Notes: generated by a model from the sequence alone, not told the origin. 64,000 nucleotides of DNA from Luteimonas suaedae (GCF_008312895.1 NZ_VSSP01000001.1:372001-436000), one strand, 5' to 3'. Shown: positions 35,278 to 44,785, counted from the first letter of the stretch. A program made the numbers and translations.

Positions 35278-36624
35278 ATGACCGAAGCCACCCCCCAGCC
35301 CTGCGACCTCCTCATCGAAGCCGGCCACGTCGTCCCGGTCGAGCCGCACGGGGTGGTGCTGGACGACCATGCGGTCGCGGTTCGCGACGGCGTGATCCTG
35401 GCGGTGCTGCCGACGTCTGAGGCACGCACGCGGTTCGCGCCGCGGGAAACCGTCTCGCGGCCGGACGCGGCGCTGATCCCGGGCCTGGTCAACGCCCATG
35501 CCCACAATCCGATGACGCTGCTGCGCGGCGTCGCCGACGACCTGCCGTTGAAGGTCTGGCTGCAGCAGCACATCTGGCCGGTCGAGGGCGCGGTGATCGG
35601 GCCGGAGTTCGTCGCCGACGGCGTGACCCTGGCGATCGCCGAGATGCTCCGCGGCGGCACCACCTGCGTCAACGAGAACTACTTCTTCCCCGACGTGCAG
35701 GCGGCGACCTACAAGCGCTACGGCTTCCGCGCCCGCGTCGGCCTGCCGGTGATCGACTTCCCGACCGCGTGGGCGAAGAGCGACGACGAGTACTTCGACC
35801 GCGCCGGAGAGGTCCACGATCAGTGGCGCGGCGATGCACTGATCGACACCGCGTTCGCGCCGCATGCGCCATACACGGTCAGCGATGCCAATTTCGAACA
35901 CATCCGCATGCTCGCCGATCAGCTCGACCTGCCGGTGCACCTGCACCTGCACGAGACCGCACAGGAGGTCGAACAGTCGCAGAAGGAGCACGGCCAGCGA
36001 CCGCTCGCGCGCCTGGATCGCCTGGGCCTGGTCAACGACCGCCTGATCGCGGTGCACATGACACAGGCGACCGAGGCCGAGACCCGGCTGTGCGCCGAGC
36101 GCGGGGTGTCGGTGGTGCACTGTCCCGAATCCAACCTCAAGCTGGCGTCGGGCTTCTGTCCGGTCTGCGCGCTGGAACGGGCCGGCGTGAACCTGGCGAT
36201 CGGCACCGACGGCTGCGCCAGCAACAACGACCTCGACATGTTCGGTGAGACCCGCACCGCGGCGATCCTGGCCAAGGCGGTCGCCAACGATGCCTCCGCA
36301 TTCAGTGCCGCCAGCGCGCTGCGCGCGGCCACGCTGGGCGGCGCGAAGGCGATCGGCTTCGACCATCTGGTCGGCTCGATCGAGCCCGGCAAGCAGGCGG
36401 ACCTGGCCTGCGTGGACCTGTCGGCGCTGGAAACCCAGCCGCTGCACCACGTGTTTTCGCAGTTGGTCTACGCCACCGGCCGGCACCAGGTGAGCGACGT
36501 CTGGATCGCCGGGCGGCCCAAGCTGCTCGCGCGCGAATTGGTCGACCTGGATCCCGACGCGCTGGTCGCCAACGCCCGCCAGTGGCGCGAACGCATCGCC
36601 ACCATCCGACATCGCCCCACGTAG
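35278..36624 (+). CDS. mtaD: 5-methylthioadenosine/S-adenosylhomocysteine deaminase-type amidohydrolase
   Basis: 448 residues of the TRZ/ATZ amidohydrolase family. Metal ligands: His74 and His76 (NAHAHNPMTLLRG), the HLHLHETAQEVEQS segment near 221-236, His in VVHCPESN and Asp in IGTDGCASNNDLDM near 309. This arrangement is that of MtaD, which deaminates methylthioadenosine, S-adenosylhomocysteine and adenosine. It sits before ubiG, which releases S-adenosylhomocysteine; the gap is 90 bases. Its stop codon TAG lies inside a GTAGGAGCGGC repeat, so the repeat provides the gene end. The ATG has only a weak Shine-Dalgarno. Confidence 0.82.
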   Translation: MTEATPQPCDLLIEAGHVVPVEPHGVVLDDHAVAVRDGVILAVLPTSEARTRFAPRETVSRPDAALIPGLVNAHAHNPMTLLRGVADDLPLKVWLQQHIWPVEGAVIGPEFVADGVTLAIAEMLRGGTTCVNENYFFPDVQAATYKRYGFRARVGLPVIDFPTAWAKSDDEYFDRAGEVHDQWRGDALIDTAFAPHAPYTVSDANFEHIRMLADQLDLPVHLHLHETAQEVEQSQKEHGQRPLARLDRLGLVNDRLIAVHMTQATEAETRLCAERGVSVVHCPESNLKLASGFCPVCALERAGVNLAIGTDGCASNNDLDMFGETRTAAILAKAVANDASAFSAASALRAATLGGAKAIGFDHLVGSIEPGKQADLACVDLSALETQPLHHVFSQLVYATGRHQVSDVWIAGRPKLLARELVDLDPDALVANARQWRERIATIRHRPT

Positions 36625-36692
36625 GAGCGGCTTCAGCCGCGAACCCGCGGCCCCGCCGGAACGACCGCGGTCGCGGCTGAAGCCGCTGCTAC
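36621..36692. repeat. Inverted-repeat element, GTAGGAGCGGC family, copy 2
   Basis: Arms 36621-36642 and 36671-36692 (one mismatch) starting GTAGGAGCGGCTTCAGCCGC. The stop codon of the deaminase gene is contained in the left arm, and the right arm ends 22 bases before ubiG. Confidence 0.85.
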
Positions 36693-36714
36693 AGGCCCAG
36701 GACAGAGCATCATC

Positions 36715-37455
36715 ATGACAACCGCCAGCCGATCCGATCCGCCACCGAACTTCCGCCAGGCCGAACTCGACAAGTTCGCCGCGCTGGCGGGCCGCTGGTG
36801 GGATCCGCAAGGTCCACAGAAGCCGCTGCACGCGCTCAATCCGGTGCGCCTGGACTATGTCGCCGCCCGGACCGCGCTGAAAGACGCCGAGATGCTGGAT
36901 GTGGGCTGCGGCGGCGGATTGCTGAGCGAGGCGTTGGCGCGCGCCGGCGCGCGGGTGACCGCGATCGACCTGGCGCCGGACCTGATCAAGGTGGCGAAGC
37001 TGCACGGCCTCGAGTCCGGCGTGCAGGTCGACTACCAGTTGAAAGCGGTGGAGACCCTGGCCGCCGAACGCCCCGGCGGCTTCGATGCCGTGGCCTGCAT
37101 GGAGATGCTCGAGCACGTGCCGGACCCGGCCGCGGTGCTCACCGCCTGCGCCACCCTGCTACGCCCGGGCGGTCGCCTGTTCGTGTCGACCCTCAACCGC
37201 ACGCCGGCGGCGTTCGCGCTGGCCATCGTCGGCGCCGAATACATCGCGCGGCTGCTGCCGCGGGGGACCCACCAGTACCGCGACTTCATCCGTCCGTCCG
37301 AGCTCGCCGCCTGGTTGCGCAGCGCCGGGCTCGAGCTCGAGGACGTCAGCGGCATGGCCTACGAGCCGTGGCGCAACGCCGCGCGCCTGAGCCGGCGCAC
37401 CGACGTCAACTATCTCGCCTGCGCGCGCAAGCCGGAGGCCGGCGATGCCGGGTAG
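36715..37455 (+). CDS. ubiG: Ubiquinone biosynthesis O-methyltransferase
   Basis: 246 residues. SAM-binding motif [14 protein letters not shown] is at about 61-73, followed by [32 protein letters not shown] at the start and [19 protein letters not shown] late in the protein are UbiG signatures. It performs both O-methylations of ubiquinone synthesis. Its last 11 bases overlap the start of the phosphatase gene, indicating coupling. Confidence 0.94.
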   Translation: MTTASRSDPPPNFRQAELDKFAALAGRWWDPQGPQKPLHALNPVRLDYVAARTALKDAEMLDVGCGGGLLSEALARAGARVTAIDLAPDLIKVAKLHGLESGVQVDYQLKAVETLAAERPGGFDAVACMEMLEHVPDPAAVLTACATLLRPGGRLFVSTLNRTPAAFALAIVGAEYIARLLPRGTHQYRDFIRPSELAAWLRSAGLELEDVSGMAYEPWRNAARLSRRTDVNYLACARKPEAGDAG

Positions 37456-38191
37456 GGGAGGGCCGGCGATCGCGGCGGACGCGTCAGGCTTTCCGCGCGG
37501 GGCGCTGTTCGATCTCGACGGCACCCTGCTCGACAGTGCGCCCGACATGCTGGCGACGGTGAACCGCATGCGTGGCGATCGCGGGTTGCCGCCGATGCCG
37601 CTGGCCGATCTGCGGCCGCGGGTCTCGCGCGGCGCGCGGGCGATGGCGGCCGCCGCGTTTCCGGACATCGCGCCGGCAGACATTCCGGATCTGGTGCCCG
37701 AATTCCTCGACGTGTATCGGCAGGAGCTGGGCCGCCACAGCACGCCGTTCGACGGCATCGAAGCCATACTCGCCGCGCTGGAGGCGGCCGGCTGCCGCTG
37801 GGGCATCGTCACCAACAAGCCCGAGTACCTGGCGCGAGAGATCCTGCCGCAGCTCGGCTGGGCCTCGCGCTGTGCGGTGCTGGTCGGCGGCGACACGCTC
37901 GCCGAGCGCAAGCCGCATCCACTGCCGCTGCTGCACGCGGCCGACAAGATCGGCCTGACGCCGGCCGAATGCGTCTATGTCGGCGACGACGAGCGCGACA
38001 TCATCGCCGCGCGCGCGGCCGGCATGGCGTCGGTGGTGGCGCTGTGGGGCTATCGCCTGCGCGAGGACGATCCGGTGGCGTGGCGCGGCGACGTGATGAT
38101 CGAATCGCCGGCGGACCTGCTGGCGCCGGCGCGCTGGCCGCGGTTGCACGCGCCGGGCGGTGCCGATGCGGTTTCCGCGCGTCCAGCCTGA
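37445..38191 (+). CDS. HAD phosphatase: phosphoglycolate phosphatase or MurNAc-6-phosphate phosphatase MupP
   Basis: 248 residues. Motif [15 protein letters not shown] with nucleophile Asp23 and Asp25, a small helical cap, motif II in GIVTNKPE, motif III Lys in ERKPHP and motif IV GDDERDI. Gene tools usually call this gph. However, the gene overlapping ubiG in pseudomonads is mupP, a phosphatase of the peptidoglycan-recycling bypass, and the same neighbourhood here makes MupP the better guess. Sequence alone does not separate the two. Confidence 0.85.
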   Translation: MPGRGGPAIAADASGFPRGALFDLDGTLLDSAPDMLATVNRMRGDRGLPPMPLADLRPRVSRGARAMAAAAFPDIAPADIPDLVPEFLDVYRQELGRHSTPFDGIEAILAALEAAGCRWGIVTNKPEYLAREILPQLGWASRCAVLVGGDTLAERKPHPLPLLHAADKIGLTPAECVYVGDDERDIIAARAAGMASVVALWGYRLREDDPVAWRGDVMIESPADLLAPARWPRLHAPGGADAVSARPA

Positions 38192-38212
38192 ACGCTTGCG
38201 GCGGCGCCTGCC

Positions 38213-38896
38213 ATGATCGAAGACATGAGCGCAACGGACGCGGCCGGTTTCATCGACAAATGGCGCGCGCGCTGGCCCGAGTGGCAGGTGGCGGGCGCCT
38301 TCGTGCCGGAGCCGCGGCGCACGACGGCCGCGGCCTGGTTCGCGCTGCTGCAGGAACTCGGCGATGCCGCCTGGCACGGCGCCGATCCGACCCCGGGCCT
38401 GGCCAAGCTGGCCTGGTGGCAGGAGGAACTGCAGGGCTGGTCGCGGGGCGCGCGCCGGCACCCACTGGCCACGTGCCTGCAGCGGCAGCCCGCACCCTGG
38501 GAAGCCTTCGCGCGGACCCTGAACACCCTGCCGGCCACCCGGGACCTGGGCGCTGCGGCCACCCTGGAAGCGCTGCCGGGCTTCGCCGGCGCGGCCGCCG
38601 CCTGCGAAACCGCGTTGCTCGAAGGCGAAGCGGACGCGGGCCGCGTGCCGGCCGACGCCGATGCGCTGGCCCGGTGCCTGGTCGGCGAACGCGTATTGCT
38701 TGCCGGCCAAGGCTCCGAGGCGCTGTGGCTGCTCCGGCAATGGCCGCGCACGGTGCGTACGCCGCGTGCGCGCCGCATCCAGGCGGCATTGCTGCACGCC
38801 CGGCTGCGCGCCCTGCAGAACGGAACGGCCACGCGACCGCTGCCGGGCTGGCGGGTCCTGCCGCTGGCCTGGCGGGCGGCGCGGGGTGGACGCTGA
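38213..38896 (+). CDS. Phytoene/squalene-synthase-like protein, probably non-catalytic
   Basis: 227 residues, Ala/Trp/Arg-rich and helical. The segment LAKLAWWQEELQGWSRGARRHPLATCLQ resembles the squalene/phytoene synthase fold around its substrate motif, but the aspartate-rich DxxxD motifs needed for prenyl transfer are not evident. Proteins like this occur in xanthomonads with unknown role. It lies 21 bases behind the phosphatase gene in the same direction and may belong to the ubiG unit, which would be consistent with an isoprenoid-related task. Function is open. Confidence 0.6.
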   Translation: MIEDMSATDAAGFIDKWRARWPEWQVAGAFVPEPRRTTAAAWFALLQELGDAAWHGADPTPGLAKLAWWQEELQGWSRGARRHPLATCLQRQPAPWEAFARTLNTLPATRDLGAAATLEALPGFAGAAAACETALLEGEADAGRVPADADALARCLVGERVLLAGQGSEALWLLRQWPRTVRTPRARRIQAALLHARLRALQNGTATRPLPGWRVLPLAWRAARGGR

Positions 38897-39007
38897 GCGC
38901 ACGGCGCTGTCCGCGTACAACGCAGTGTTTCGTCGGGGTCCGGACCATGGCCGCTACACTATGCGCGGCCCTGCCGGCCGCCGTTCCGCCCCCACGAGCC
39001 CCGCACC

Positions 39008-39958
39008 TTGAACGATCGCACCACCAGGATCCTGCCCGACGTCGCCGATGACGCCGCCTTCGCTGCGCGCCCGCTGGACTGGGTGGGCATGGAGCGCATC
39101 GCCCTGCCGCTGCGCCTGCCGGCCCAGGACGGCGGCTTCGTGCAGGTCCCCGCTTCGGTCGACGTCGCCGTCGACCTGTGCGCCGCCGAGGCGCGCGGCA
39201 TCCACATGTCGCGGCTGTACCTGCGCCTGCAGAATGCCTTCGCCGGCGAGGCGCTGACGCCGGCCGGCCTGCGCCGCGTATTGCAGGACCTGGTCGATTC
39301 GCAGCGTGGACTGTCGACCTCGGCACGCGTGACCCTGCGCTATGACCACCTGCTGCGGCGCGCGGCGCTGGCCAGCGCCCATGCCGGCTGGAAGAACTAT
39401 CCGGTGGAGCTGGAGGCGACGCTGGCCGACGGCCATTTCCGCCTGGAGCTCGGATTCTCGGTCGAGTATTCCAGCACCTGCCCCGCATCGGCGGCGCTGT
39501 CGCGCCAGCTCAATGCCGCGCGCTTCACCGAGGATTTCGCCACGGCGCGGCCGCTGTCGACGGCCGTGGTCGGCGAGTGGCTGGCGTCCGAACGCGGACT
39601 GGCGGCCACCCCGCACGCGCAGCGCAGCCGCGCCGAGATCCGGGTCGAGCTGCGCCCTGCGTTCGACGAGATCCCGCTGGTCGCGCTGGTCGATGCGCTC
39701 GAATCCGCGCTCGCCACCCCGGTGCAGACCGCGGTCAAGCGCGAGGACGAACAGGCTTTCGCCCGGCTCAACGCCGAGAACCTGATGTTCTGCGAGGACG
39801 CTGCACGCCGGGTCGCCGCGGTGTTGTCGGCCGATGAGCGCATCGCCCGTTTCGACGCCCGCGTGGCTCACTTCGAGAGCCTGCACGCGCACGATGCGGT
39901 GGCCCGGGTGAGTGGGGGTGGAGCCGGGAATCGGGAGTCGGGAATCGGGAATCGTTAG
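39008..39958 (+). CDS. folE2: GTP cyclohydrolase FolE2
   Basis: 316 residues with a TTG start (TTGAACGATCGC); no longer in-frame start exists. Family signatures: RGIHMSRLY near 65, EYSSTCPASAALS near 155 containing the catalytic Cys, PHAQRSRAEI near 200, and ENLMFCEDAARR. FolE2 opens GTP to dihydroneopterin triphosphate for folate and is the alternative to zinc-dependent FolE. The last ten residues ([10 protein letters not shown]) are encoded by an intergenic heptamer repeat of the GATTCCC type, so the C-terminus has been lengthened by a repeat. It converges on the M23 peptidase gene, whose end is also repeat-encoded. Confidence 0.92.
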   Translation: MNDRTTRILPDVADDAAFAARPLDWVGMERIALPLRLPAQDGGFVQVPASVDVAVDLCAAEARGIHMSRLYLRLQNAFAGEALTPAGLRRVLQDLVDSQRGLSTSARVTLRYDHLLRRAALASAHAGWKNYPVELEATLADGHFRLELGFSVEYSSTCPASAALSRQLNAARFTEDFATARPLSTAVVGEWLASERGLAATPHAQRSRAEIRVELRPAFDEIPLVALVDALESALATPVQTAVKREDEQAFARLNAENLMFCEDAARRVAAVLSADERIARFDARVAHFESLHAHDAVARVSGGGAGNRESGIGNR

Positions 39959-40045
39959 AAGCAAGAAGCGGGCGACCGGAGACAGATCCGGATCCTGTCC
40001 ACTCGGGAAGCCTGAGGTGCCGTAGCTTTTGCCGTGGCGTTTGCC

Positions 40046-40888
40046 TTACCGGCTCCCTATTCCCGATTCCCCATTCCCGGCTCTTTCCAGTACCAACAGG
40101 GGATCGATGCGCACGTCGAACCAGTTCATGCCCCAATGCAGATGCGGCCCCGTCGCCCGCCCGGTCGCGCCGACCGCACCGATCACCTGGCCCTGTTCGA
40201 CCCGGTCGCCGGGTCGCACGTCGATCCGCGACAGGTGCAGGAAGTTGGAGCTGATGCCGTGGCCGTGGTCGAGCAGCAGGGTGCCGCCGGTCAGGTACAG
40301 GTCGGCATCGGCGAAGGTGACCACGCCGGCCGCCGGCGCCTCGACCGGCATACCGCTGCCGACCGCGATGTCCATGCCCGAATGCGCCGAACCGGGCTTG
40401 CCGTTGTAGACGCGCTGGTTGCCGAAGCGGCCGCTGACGCGGCCTTCGACCGGCCAGGCGAAGCGCTGGGCGAAATCGGCACGGTCATCGTCGCGGGTCC
40501 TTGCCGCAGTGACACGTGCCTGCTCGCGGCGGATGCGTTCGGCGATCGCCGGCGGCGGATCGACGGTCTTCGGCGGCACGCCGCTGACGCGCTCGACCGG
40601 CCAATCGCGTGGCATCACCGCGATGCTCGCGTTTTCGCGGCGCCCGTCCGGGCGCGTCACCGAGACCTGCACCGGGCCGGTGGCGTCGCGGCCGATGCCC
40701 AGCACCACGCTGCCGTAGCCGGTGACCCGCAGGGTGCGGCCGGCGTATTCCACGCGGCTGCCGGCGGGGACCTTGCCGATCACCATCGCGCCCTGCTGCA
40801 CGCTGGCGGGGAACACGATGCGGTCGTCGTCAACGGTCTGCGCGACGGCCGGAGACAGCAGCGACAAGCCGGCCAGTGCCAGCAGCAT
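40046..40888 (-). CDS. Exported M23 (LytM-type) peptidase
   Basis: 280 residues with a signal peptide (1-17, cleavage near VAQT). A beta-rich N-terminal half (SRVEYAGRTLRVTGYGSVVLG) is followed by a LytM domain: RFGNQRVYNGKPGSAHSGMDIA gives the HxxxD zinc motif and TGPHLHWGMNW the HxH motif, so it should be an active peptidoglycan endopeptidase. It starts 14 bases after the dihydroorotase stop. An in-frame GTG three codons upstream is possible. The last residues (AGNGESGIGSR) come from the same heptamer repeat that extends FolE2. Confidence 0.88.
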   Translation of the reverse strand: MLLALAGLSLLSPAVAQTVDDDRIVFPASVQQGAMVIGKVPAGSRVEYAGRTLRVTGYGSVVLGIGRDATGPVQVSVTRPDGRRENASIAVMPRDWPVERVSGVPPKTVDPPPAIAERIRREQARVTAARTRDDDRADFAQRFAWPVEGRVSGRFGNQRVYNGKPGSAHSGMDIAVGSGMPVEAPAAGVVTFADADLYLTGGTLLLDHGHGISSNFLHLSRIDVRPGDRVEQGQVIGAVGATGRATGPHLHWGMNWFDVRIDPLLVLERAGNGESGIGSR

Positions 40889-40902
40889 CCGCAGCACCTG
40901 CC

Positions 40903-42258
40903 TCAACGGTCGAACTCCAGGCGCCGGCCCTGCGGCTCGCCGACCAGGCGTTCGCCGTCCCAGGCCAGCACGCCATTGACCCAGGTCGAGGCGACGCGGC
41001 TGCGGAACGTGGTGCCCTCGAACGGCGACCAGCCGCACTTCGACAGCACCTGTTCGCGGCGCACCGTGAACGGCGTGTCCTCGACCAGTACCAGGTCGGC
41101 CCAGTAGCCTTCCCGCAGGAAGCCGCGCTCCTTCACGTCGAACAGCTGCGCCGGCGCATGGGCGAACTTCTGCACGACCCGGGCGGTGTCGAAGTGGCCT
41201 TCGTGCACGCATTCGAGCGCGGCGTTGAGCGCGAACTGCACCAGCGGCAGTCCGCTCGGCGCGCGCACGTAGGGGTATTGCTTTTCCTCGAGCGTGTGCG
41301 GGGCGTGGTCGGTGGCGAGCACGTCGATGACGTCGTCGGCGATCGCGCGCAGCAGCGCGGCGCGGTCGGACGCGTCCTTGATCGCCGGGTTGCATTTGAT
41401 CAGGTGGCCGAGGCGATCGTAGTCGTCGCGCTCGAAGCGCAGGAAGTGCACGCAGGTCTCGGCGGTGATGCGCTTGCGCACGCCGTCGGCGTCCACCAGC
41501 GGGCCGCGCTCGAACAGCGCCAGCTCGTCGGCGGTGGAGATGTGCAGCACGTGCAGGCGCGTGCCATGGCGTTTCGCCAGCGCCAGTGCCAGCCGCGTCG
41601 ACTTGATGCAGGCCTCGCGCGAGCGGATGTCGGGATGGCAGCGGGCGGGAATGTCGTCGCCGTACTTCTCCCGGTAGCGCGCGAGCTCCGCGTCGATCAT
41701 CGGCGTGTCTTCGCAGTGGGTGATGATCGGCACCGGGGTCTCGCGGAAGATGCCGTCCAGGGTGTCCGGATCGTCCACCAGCATGTTGCCGGTGGAGGCG
41801 CCCATGAACACCTTGACGCCCGGCGCGGCAAGCGGGTCGAGCGTGCGCACGTTGTCGAGGTTGTCGTTGCTGGCGCCGAAGTAGAAGCCGTAGTTGCCGC
41901 GCGCGCGACCGGCGGCGCGGGCGTACTTGTTCTCCAGCGCGTCGCGGTCGAGTGTCGGCGGACTGGTGTTGGGCATGTCCATGAAGCTGGTCAGGCCGCC
42001 GGCGACCGCCGCGCCGGACTCGGTGGCGATGTCGGCCTTGTGCTCCATTCCCGGCTCGCGGAAGTGCACCTGGTCGTCGATCATGCCCGGCAGCAGCCGT
42101 CGGCCGCCGGCGTCGATCACGGTGTCGCCCGCGCCCGCGGACAGGCCGCTCCCGATCTCGGCGATGCGGCCCCGTGAGATGCGCAGGTCGCCGTCGGTCT
42201 CGCGGCCTTCGTTGACCAGCCGGGCGTTGACGATCAGCGTGTCAGGGGTATCGGTCAT
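40903..42258 (-). CDS. pyrC: Dihydroorotase
   Basis: 451 residues. Metal-binding region [14 protein letters not shown] at 61-74, the carbamylated Lys in [10 protein letters not shown], then HCED, HVLHIST and ATDHAPHT. It converts carbamoyl aspartate to dihydroorotate. The usual HxH pair reads Gln-Val-His; I recall the same change in a whole subfamily of dihydroorotases, so I do not read it as inactivation. The start overlaps the yidD stop by 4 bases (ATGA) and the M23 gene follows closely, making a yidD-pyrC-M23 unit. Confidence 0.9.
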   Translation of the reverse strand: MTDTPDTLIVNARLVNEGRETDGDLRISRGRIAEIGSGLSAGAGDTVIDAGGRRLLPGMIDDQVHFREPGMEHKADIATESGAAVAGGLTSFMDMPNTSPPTLDRDALENKYARAAGRARGNYGFYFGASNDNLDNVRTLDPLAAPGVKVFMGASTGNMLVDDPDTLDGIFRETPVPIITHCEDTPMIDAELARYREKYGDDIPARCHPDIRSREACIKSTRLALALAKRHGTRLHVLHISTADELALFERGPLVDADGVRKRITAETCVHFLRFERDDYDRLGHLIKCNPAIKDASDRAALLRAIADDVIDVLATDHAPHTLEEKQYPYVRAPSGLPLVQFALNAALECVHEGHFDTARVVQKFAHAPAQLFDVKERGFLREGYWADLVLVEDTPFTVRREQVLSKCGWSPFEGTTFRSRVASTWVNGVLAWDGERLVGEPQGRRLEFDR

Positions 42259-42491
42259 GGGGCGTTTTCCGTGGACAGGGGAGGGACGGGGTCGTGCCCG
42301 CCGGGGTGCAGCGGATGGCAGCGGCCGATCCGGCGCATGGCCAACCAGCCGCCCTTCAGGGCGCCATAGCGGGCTATCGCGGTCATCGCGTACTCCGAGC
42401 AGGTGGGCACGAAACGGCAGCGCGGGCCCAGCAGCGGGCTCAGCCAGCGTTTGTACAGGCGCAGCAGGGCGATGAGCAGGTGTTCTATCAC
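42255..42491 (-). CDS. yidD: Membrane protein insertion efficiency factor YidD
   Basis: 78 residues from GTG 42491 (reads [16 protein letters not shown]), preceded by CAGGAG at the right distance; an in-frame start further upstream would add 26 residues that are not part of the family. YIDD-family motifs: [23 protein letters not shown] and HPLHPGG. It is a small peripheral membrane protein associated with YidC-dependent insertion. In most proteobacteria it lies between rnpA and yidC; here it precedes pyrC, overlapping it by 4 bases. Confidence 0.88.
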   Translation of the reverse strand: MIEHLLIALLRLYKRWLSPLLGPRCRFVPTCSEYAMTAIARYGALKGGWLAMRRIGRCHPLHPGGHDPVPPLSTENAP

Positions 42492-42598
42492 GGCTCCTGC
42501 ACGGCAAAAAAAGGGAGGATCGCGGTTGCCGATGCAGTCCCAGCAGGGTATAACAGCGCGCTTCCCCATTCCAAGGGAATCCGCAAGGACACAACGAC

Positions 42599-43576
42599 GT
42601 GGCAGTGAAGAAACCCGCGAAGAAGACCTCGAAGAAGGCGGCCCCCAAAAAGGCTGCGACGAAGCGTGCCGCTCCGAAGACGGCCGCTCCGAAGAAGGCG
42701 CCGACCAAGAAGTCCGCCGCCGCTGGCAAGGCGTCGGTCAAGAAGGCTGCGCCGGCGAAGAAAGCCGCCGTGAAGAAGGCGCCGGTAAAGAAGGCTCCGG
42801 TGAAGAAGGCTCCGGTGAAGAAGACACCAGTGAAGAAGCCGGCTGCCAAGAAGCTGCCGGCGAAGAAGGCCGTGCCGGCCAAGAAGACGGCGGCCAAGCC
42901 CGCACCGTCCAAGGCCGCGAATGCGCCTGCGCAGAAGAAGCCGGCCGCCAAGGCCGCCAACGTGGTCAAGAAGATCGCGCCGAAGAAGTCCGCCAAGACG
43001 ACGTCGGCAACCAAGACGGCTGCCGCTCCGCCTCCTGCGCCTGCCAGGCCTGCGGTCAAGCGCCCGGTCGGCAAGGTCGCCGTGGCCGTGGCCGCCAAGC
43101 CTTCCGCGCCGACGCCCAAGACCAAGTACCGGACGATCCCCTACAAGACCGATTCGGAAACCGGTCGGCCGATCCTGCCGGCGGGCTATCGCCCGGCAGC
43201 GGACGAGGAGTACATGGGGCCGCTGCAACTCGAGTACTTCCGCCAGCGGCTGCTGAAGTGGCGTGCGGACCTGGTCGAGGAATCCAAGCAGACCATCGAG
43301 AACCTCAAGGAGGAAGTGCGCGACGTCGGCGACGAGGCCGAGCGCGCCACCCGCGAGACCGAGAACTCGTTGGAACTGCGCACCCGCGACCGCTACCGCA
43401 AGCTGATCGGCAAGATCGACAGCACGCTCAAGCGCGTGGACTCGGGCGAGTACGGCTTCAGCGTCGACTCGGGCGAGGAGATCGGCCTGGATCGCCTGGA
43501 GGCGCGCCTGACCGCCGAGCGCACGATCGACGAGCAGGAACGCTGGGAACATCTGCAGAAGCAGATCGGCGACTGA
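42599..43576 (+). CDS. dksA: DksA-like transcription factor with long Lys/Ala/Pro-rich N-terminal tail
   Basis: 325 residues from GTG 42599, with AAGGA about 10 bases ahead. Residues 1-180 are a low-complexity tail of KKA, KKP and KKAPV units (five near-identical 15-bp repeats near 42770-42845), like histone H1 tails. Residues ~205-325 form a DksA domain: [24 protein letters not shown] opens the coiled coil, [10 protein letters not shown] is the acidic tip and [22 protein letters not shown] corresponds to the zinc-finger region, but all cysteines are absent. DksA acts with ppGpp on RNA polymerase. The tail probably binds nucleic acid non-specifically. Confidence 0.88.
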   Translation: MAVKKPAKKTSKKAAPKKAATKRAAPKTAAPKKAPTKKSAAAGKASVKKAAPAKKAAVKKAPVKKAPVKKAPVKKTPVKKPAAKKLPAKKAVPAKKTAAKPAPSKAANAPAQKKPAAKAANVVKKIAPKKSAKTTSATKTAAAPPPAPARPAVKRPVGKVAVAVAAKPSAPTPKTKYRTIPYKTDSETGRPILPAGYRPAADEEYMGPLQLEYFRQRLLKWRADLVEESKQTIENLKEEVRDVGDEAERATRETENSLELRTRDRYRKLIGKIDSTLKRVDSGEYGFSVDSGEEIGLDRLEARLTAERTIDEQERWEHLQKQIGD

Positions 43577-43627
43577 GGTGCCGGTTCCTGCGGCGATTCC
43601 CGCAGGAGCCGCAATCAAGGCGTCACG

Positions 43628-43660
43628 AAGAACCCGGCTCCGGCCGGGTTCTTCCGTTTT
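43628..43660 (+). terminator. Rho-independent terminator of the DksA-like gene
   Basis: Perfect 10-bp stem AAGAACCCGG/CCGGGTTCTT with loop CTCCGG, followed by CCGTTTT. It lies 51 bases past the stop codon. Confidence 0.8.
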
Positions 43661-43887
43661 CGTTGCGGAGCAGAGCGTGCTTGCTTGCTCCGCGCGCGTG
43701 CCGCCTGAAGGCAAGGCGGCAGATGCATTTCCTTCTCCCTTTGGAGTGCTGCTTGCGAGCCATTGACTCGCGCGCCCTTGCGCTATGCGCGAGGGCCGGG
43801 ACACGGAGCAAGACCTGCCCGAAGCGCTTTCTAGTCGAGGATGGCCTGAAGCGCCGGTATGAGCGGCGCGTCATCGCGGGCGATCAT

Positions 43888-43937
43888 GGTGGGCCGAGGC
43901 CCACCCTATCCTCGCATAGGGTGGGCCTTGGCCCACC
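43888..43937. repeat. Palindromic repeat, GGTGGGCC family
   Basis: Arms of 22 bases (43888-43909, 43916-43937) with one mismatch, starting GGTGGGCCGAGGCCCACC and each internally palindromic, around a 6-base loop. It can form a strong cruciform or RNA hairpin. Confidence 0.8.
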
Positions 43938-44123
43938 GCAAGCCTGCTCCGGCCCTTGCCAGCGGCACGCGCGCTTTCGCCCTGGAGGGAGAGAGGCTTC
44001 AAAGCCGACTGCCGGATTGGTTAAGCCTTCGACAGTCCCTTGGCAGAGCCGGGGCTTGCTCGGAGAAATCAAGCAGGGCGTAGACGTTGGAATCGCGCAG
44101 CGGCGGCGCGCTTGTCCTCGACG

Positions 44124-44564
44124 TCACGACAGCGCGTATTGCGCCCGGTCGCGGATGTAGCCCAGCAGCGCCGCCAGGCCGTTGCTGCGGGTCGGGGACA
44201 GGTGCTTGGCGAGGCCGACCGCGGCGATGTAGTCGGGGTCGGTCTCGAGGATCTCGCGCGCGCTGCGGCCCGAGTACACGCGCAGCGCCAGATAGATGAG
44301 GCCGGAGACGATTGCCGAGTCGCTGATCGCGGCAAAATCGAGCCGCCCGGCATCGCCCGAAGGCACGATCCAGACCATCGACTGGCAACCGTGCAGACGA
44401 TGCTCCTCGGTCTTCCATTCCTCCGGAAAGTCGGGGAGTTTGCGGCCGAGATCGATCAGGTACTGGTAGCGCTCGGACCAGTCGCCGAAGAAGGCGAACT
44501 CCTCGCGGATCGCGGCCTGGGCGGCTTCGGGGGTGGATTCGAGGGGGAAGGGCTGTTCGGTCAC
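44124..44564 (-). CDS. sufE: SufE-family Fe-S cluster assembly protein
   Basis: 146 residues. ERYQYLIDLGRKLPDFPEEWKTEEHRLHGCQSMVW contains the sulfur-accepting Cys60 in the typical HGCQS context; the C-terminal half (SGLIYLALRVYSGRSAREIL) also fits SufE. It takes persulfide sulfur from a cysteine desulfurase (SufS or CsdA) and passes it to the scaffold. It stands alone; the suf operon is not in the window. Confidence 0.92.
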   Translation of the reverse strand: MTEQPFPLESTPEAAQAAIREEFAFFGDWSERYQYLIDLGRKLPDFPEEWKTEEHRLHGCQSMVWIVPSGDAGRLDFAAISDSAIVSGLIYLALRVYSGRSAREILETDPDYIAAVGLAKHLSPTRSNGLAALLGYIRDRAQYALS

Positions 44565-44689
44565 GGATGGATTGCCTTGCTCTGCGATGTGCAGCGCGGG
44601 GACGCGCGGGTGGAACGCATGTACTCGAACTGGGTGTGAGGCGCGGCCGATTCAAGGCGCCATGGAACCGGCGTGCCGCACTCGTTCTG

Positions 44690-44785
44690 TGGGAGCGGCG
44701 GAAGTCGCGACGAGACCGCCGAGCCGGTGGCGGTCCGGTGCCAGGTCGCGACCTTCCGGCGACAGCATGCTGTCGCCACTCCTAG
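44690..44785. repeat. Inverted repeat, GGGAGCGGCGGAAGTCGC family
   Basis: TGTGGGAGCGGCGGAAGTCG is followed about 50 bases later by GTCGCGACCTTCCGGCGACA and a short hairpin ACAGCATGCTGT. The arms are imperfect. A related copy lies at 49487-49565 between argG and argE. The 250-base sufE-cysS gap holds nothing else. Confidence 0.65.

Larger units (their letters stand above)
43577..44123. other. Intergenic region with terminator and palindrome, no gene recognised
   Basis: 547 bases. Besides the terminator at 43628-43660 and the palindrome at 43888-43937 there are only short frames without family resemblance or plausible ribosome-binding sites. Confidence 0.6.

Noticed and set aside
40903..42258. 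Dihydroorotase inactivated because the first metal His is Gln
   Set aside because: The [10 protein letters not shown] form is shared by a subfamily of dihydroorotases, all other ligands are present, and the gene is intact in an operon.
43623..43874. Small Arg-rich frame on the minus strand downstream of the DksA-like gene
   Set aside because: It starts without a ribosome-binding site, runs through the terminator hairpin and has no recognisable family.
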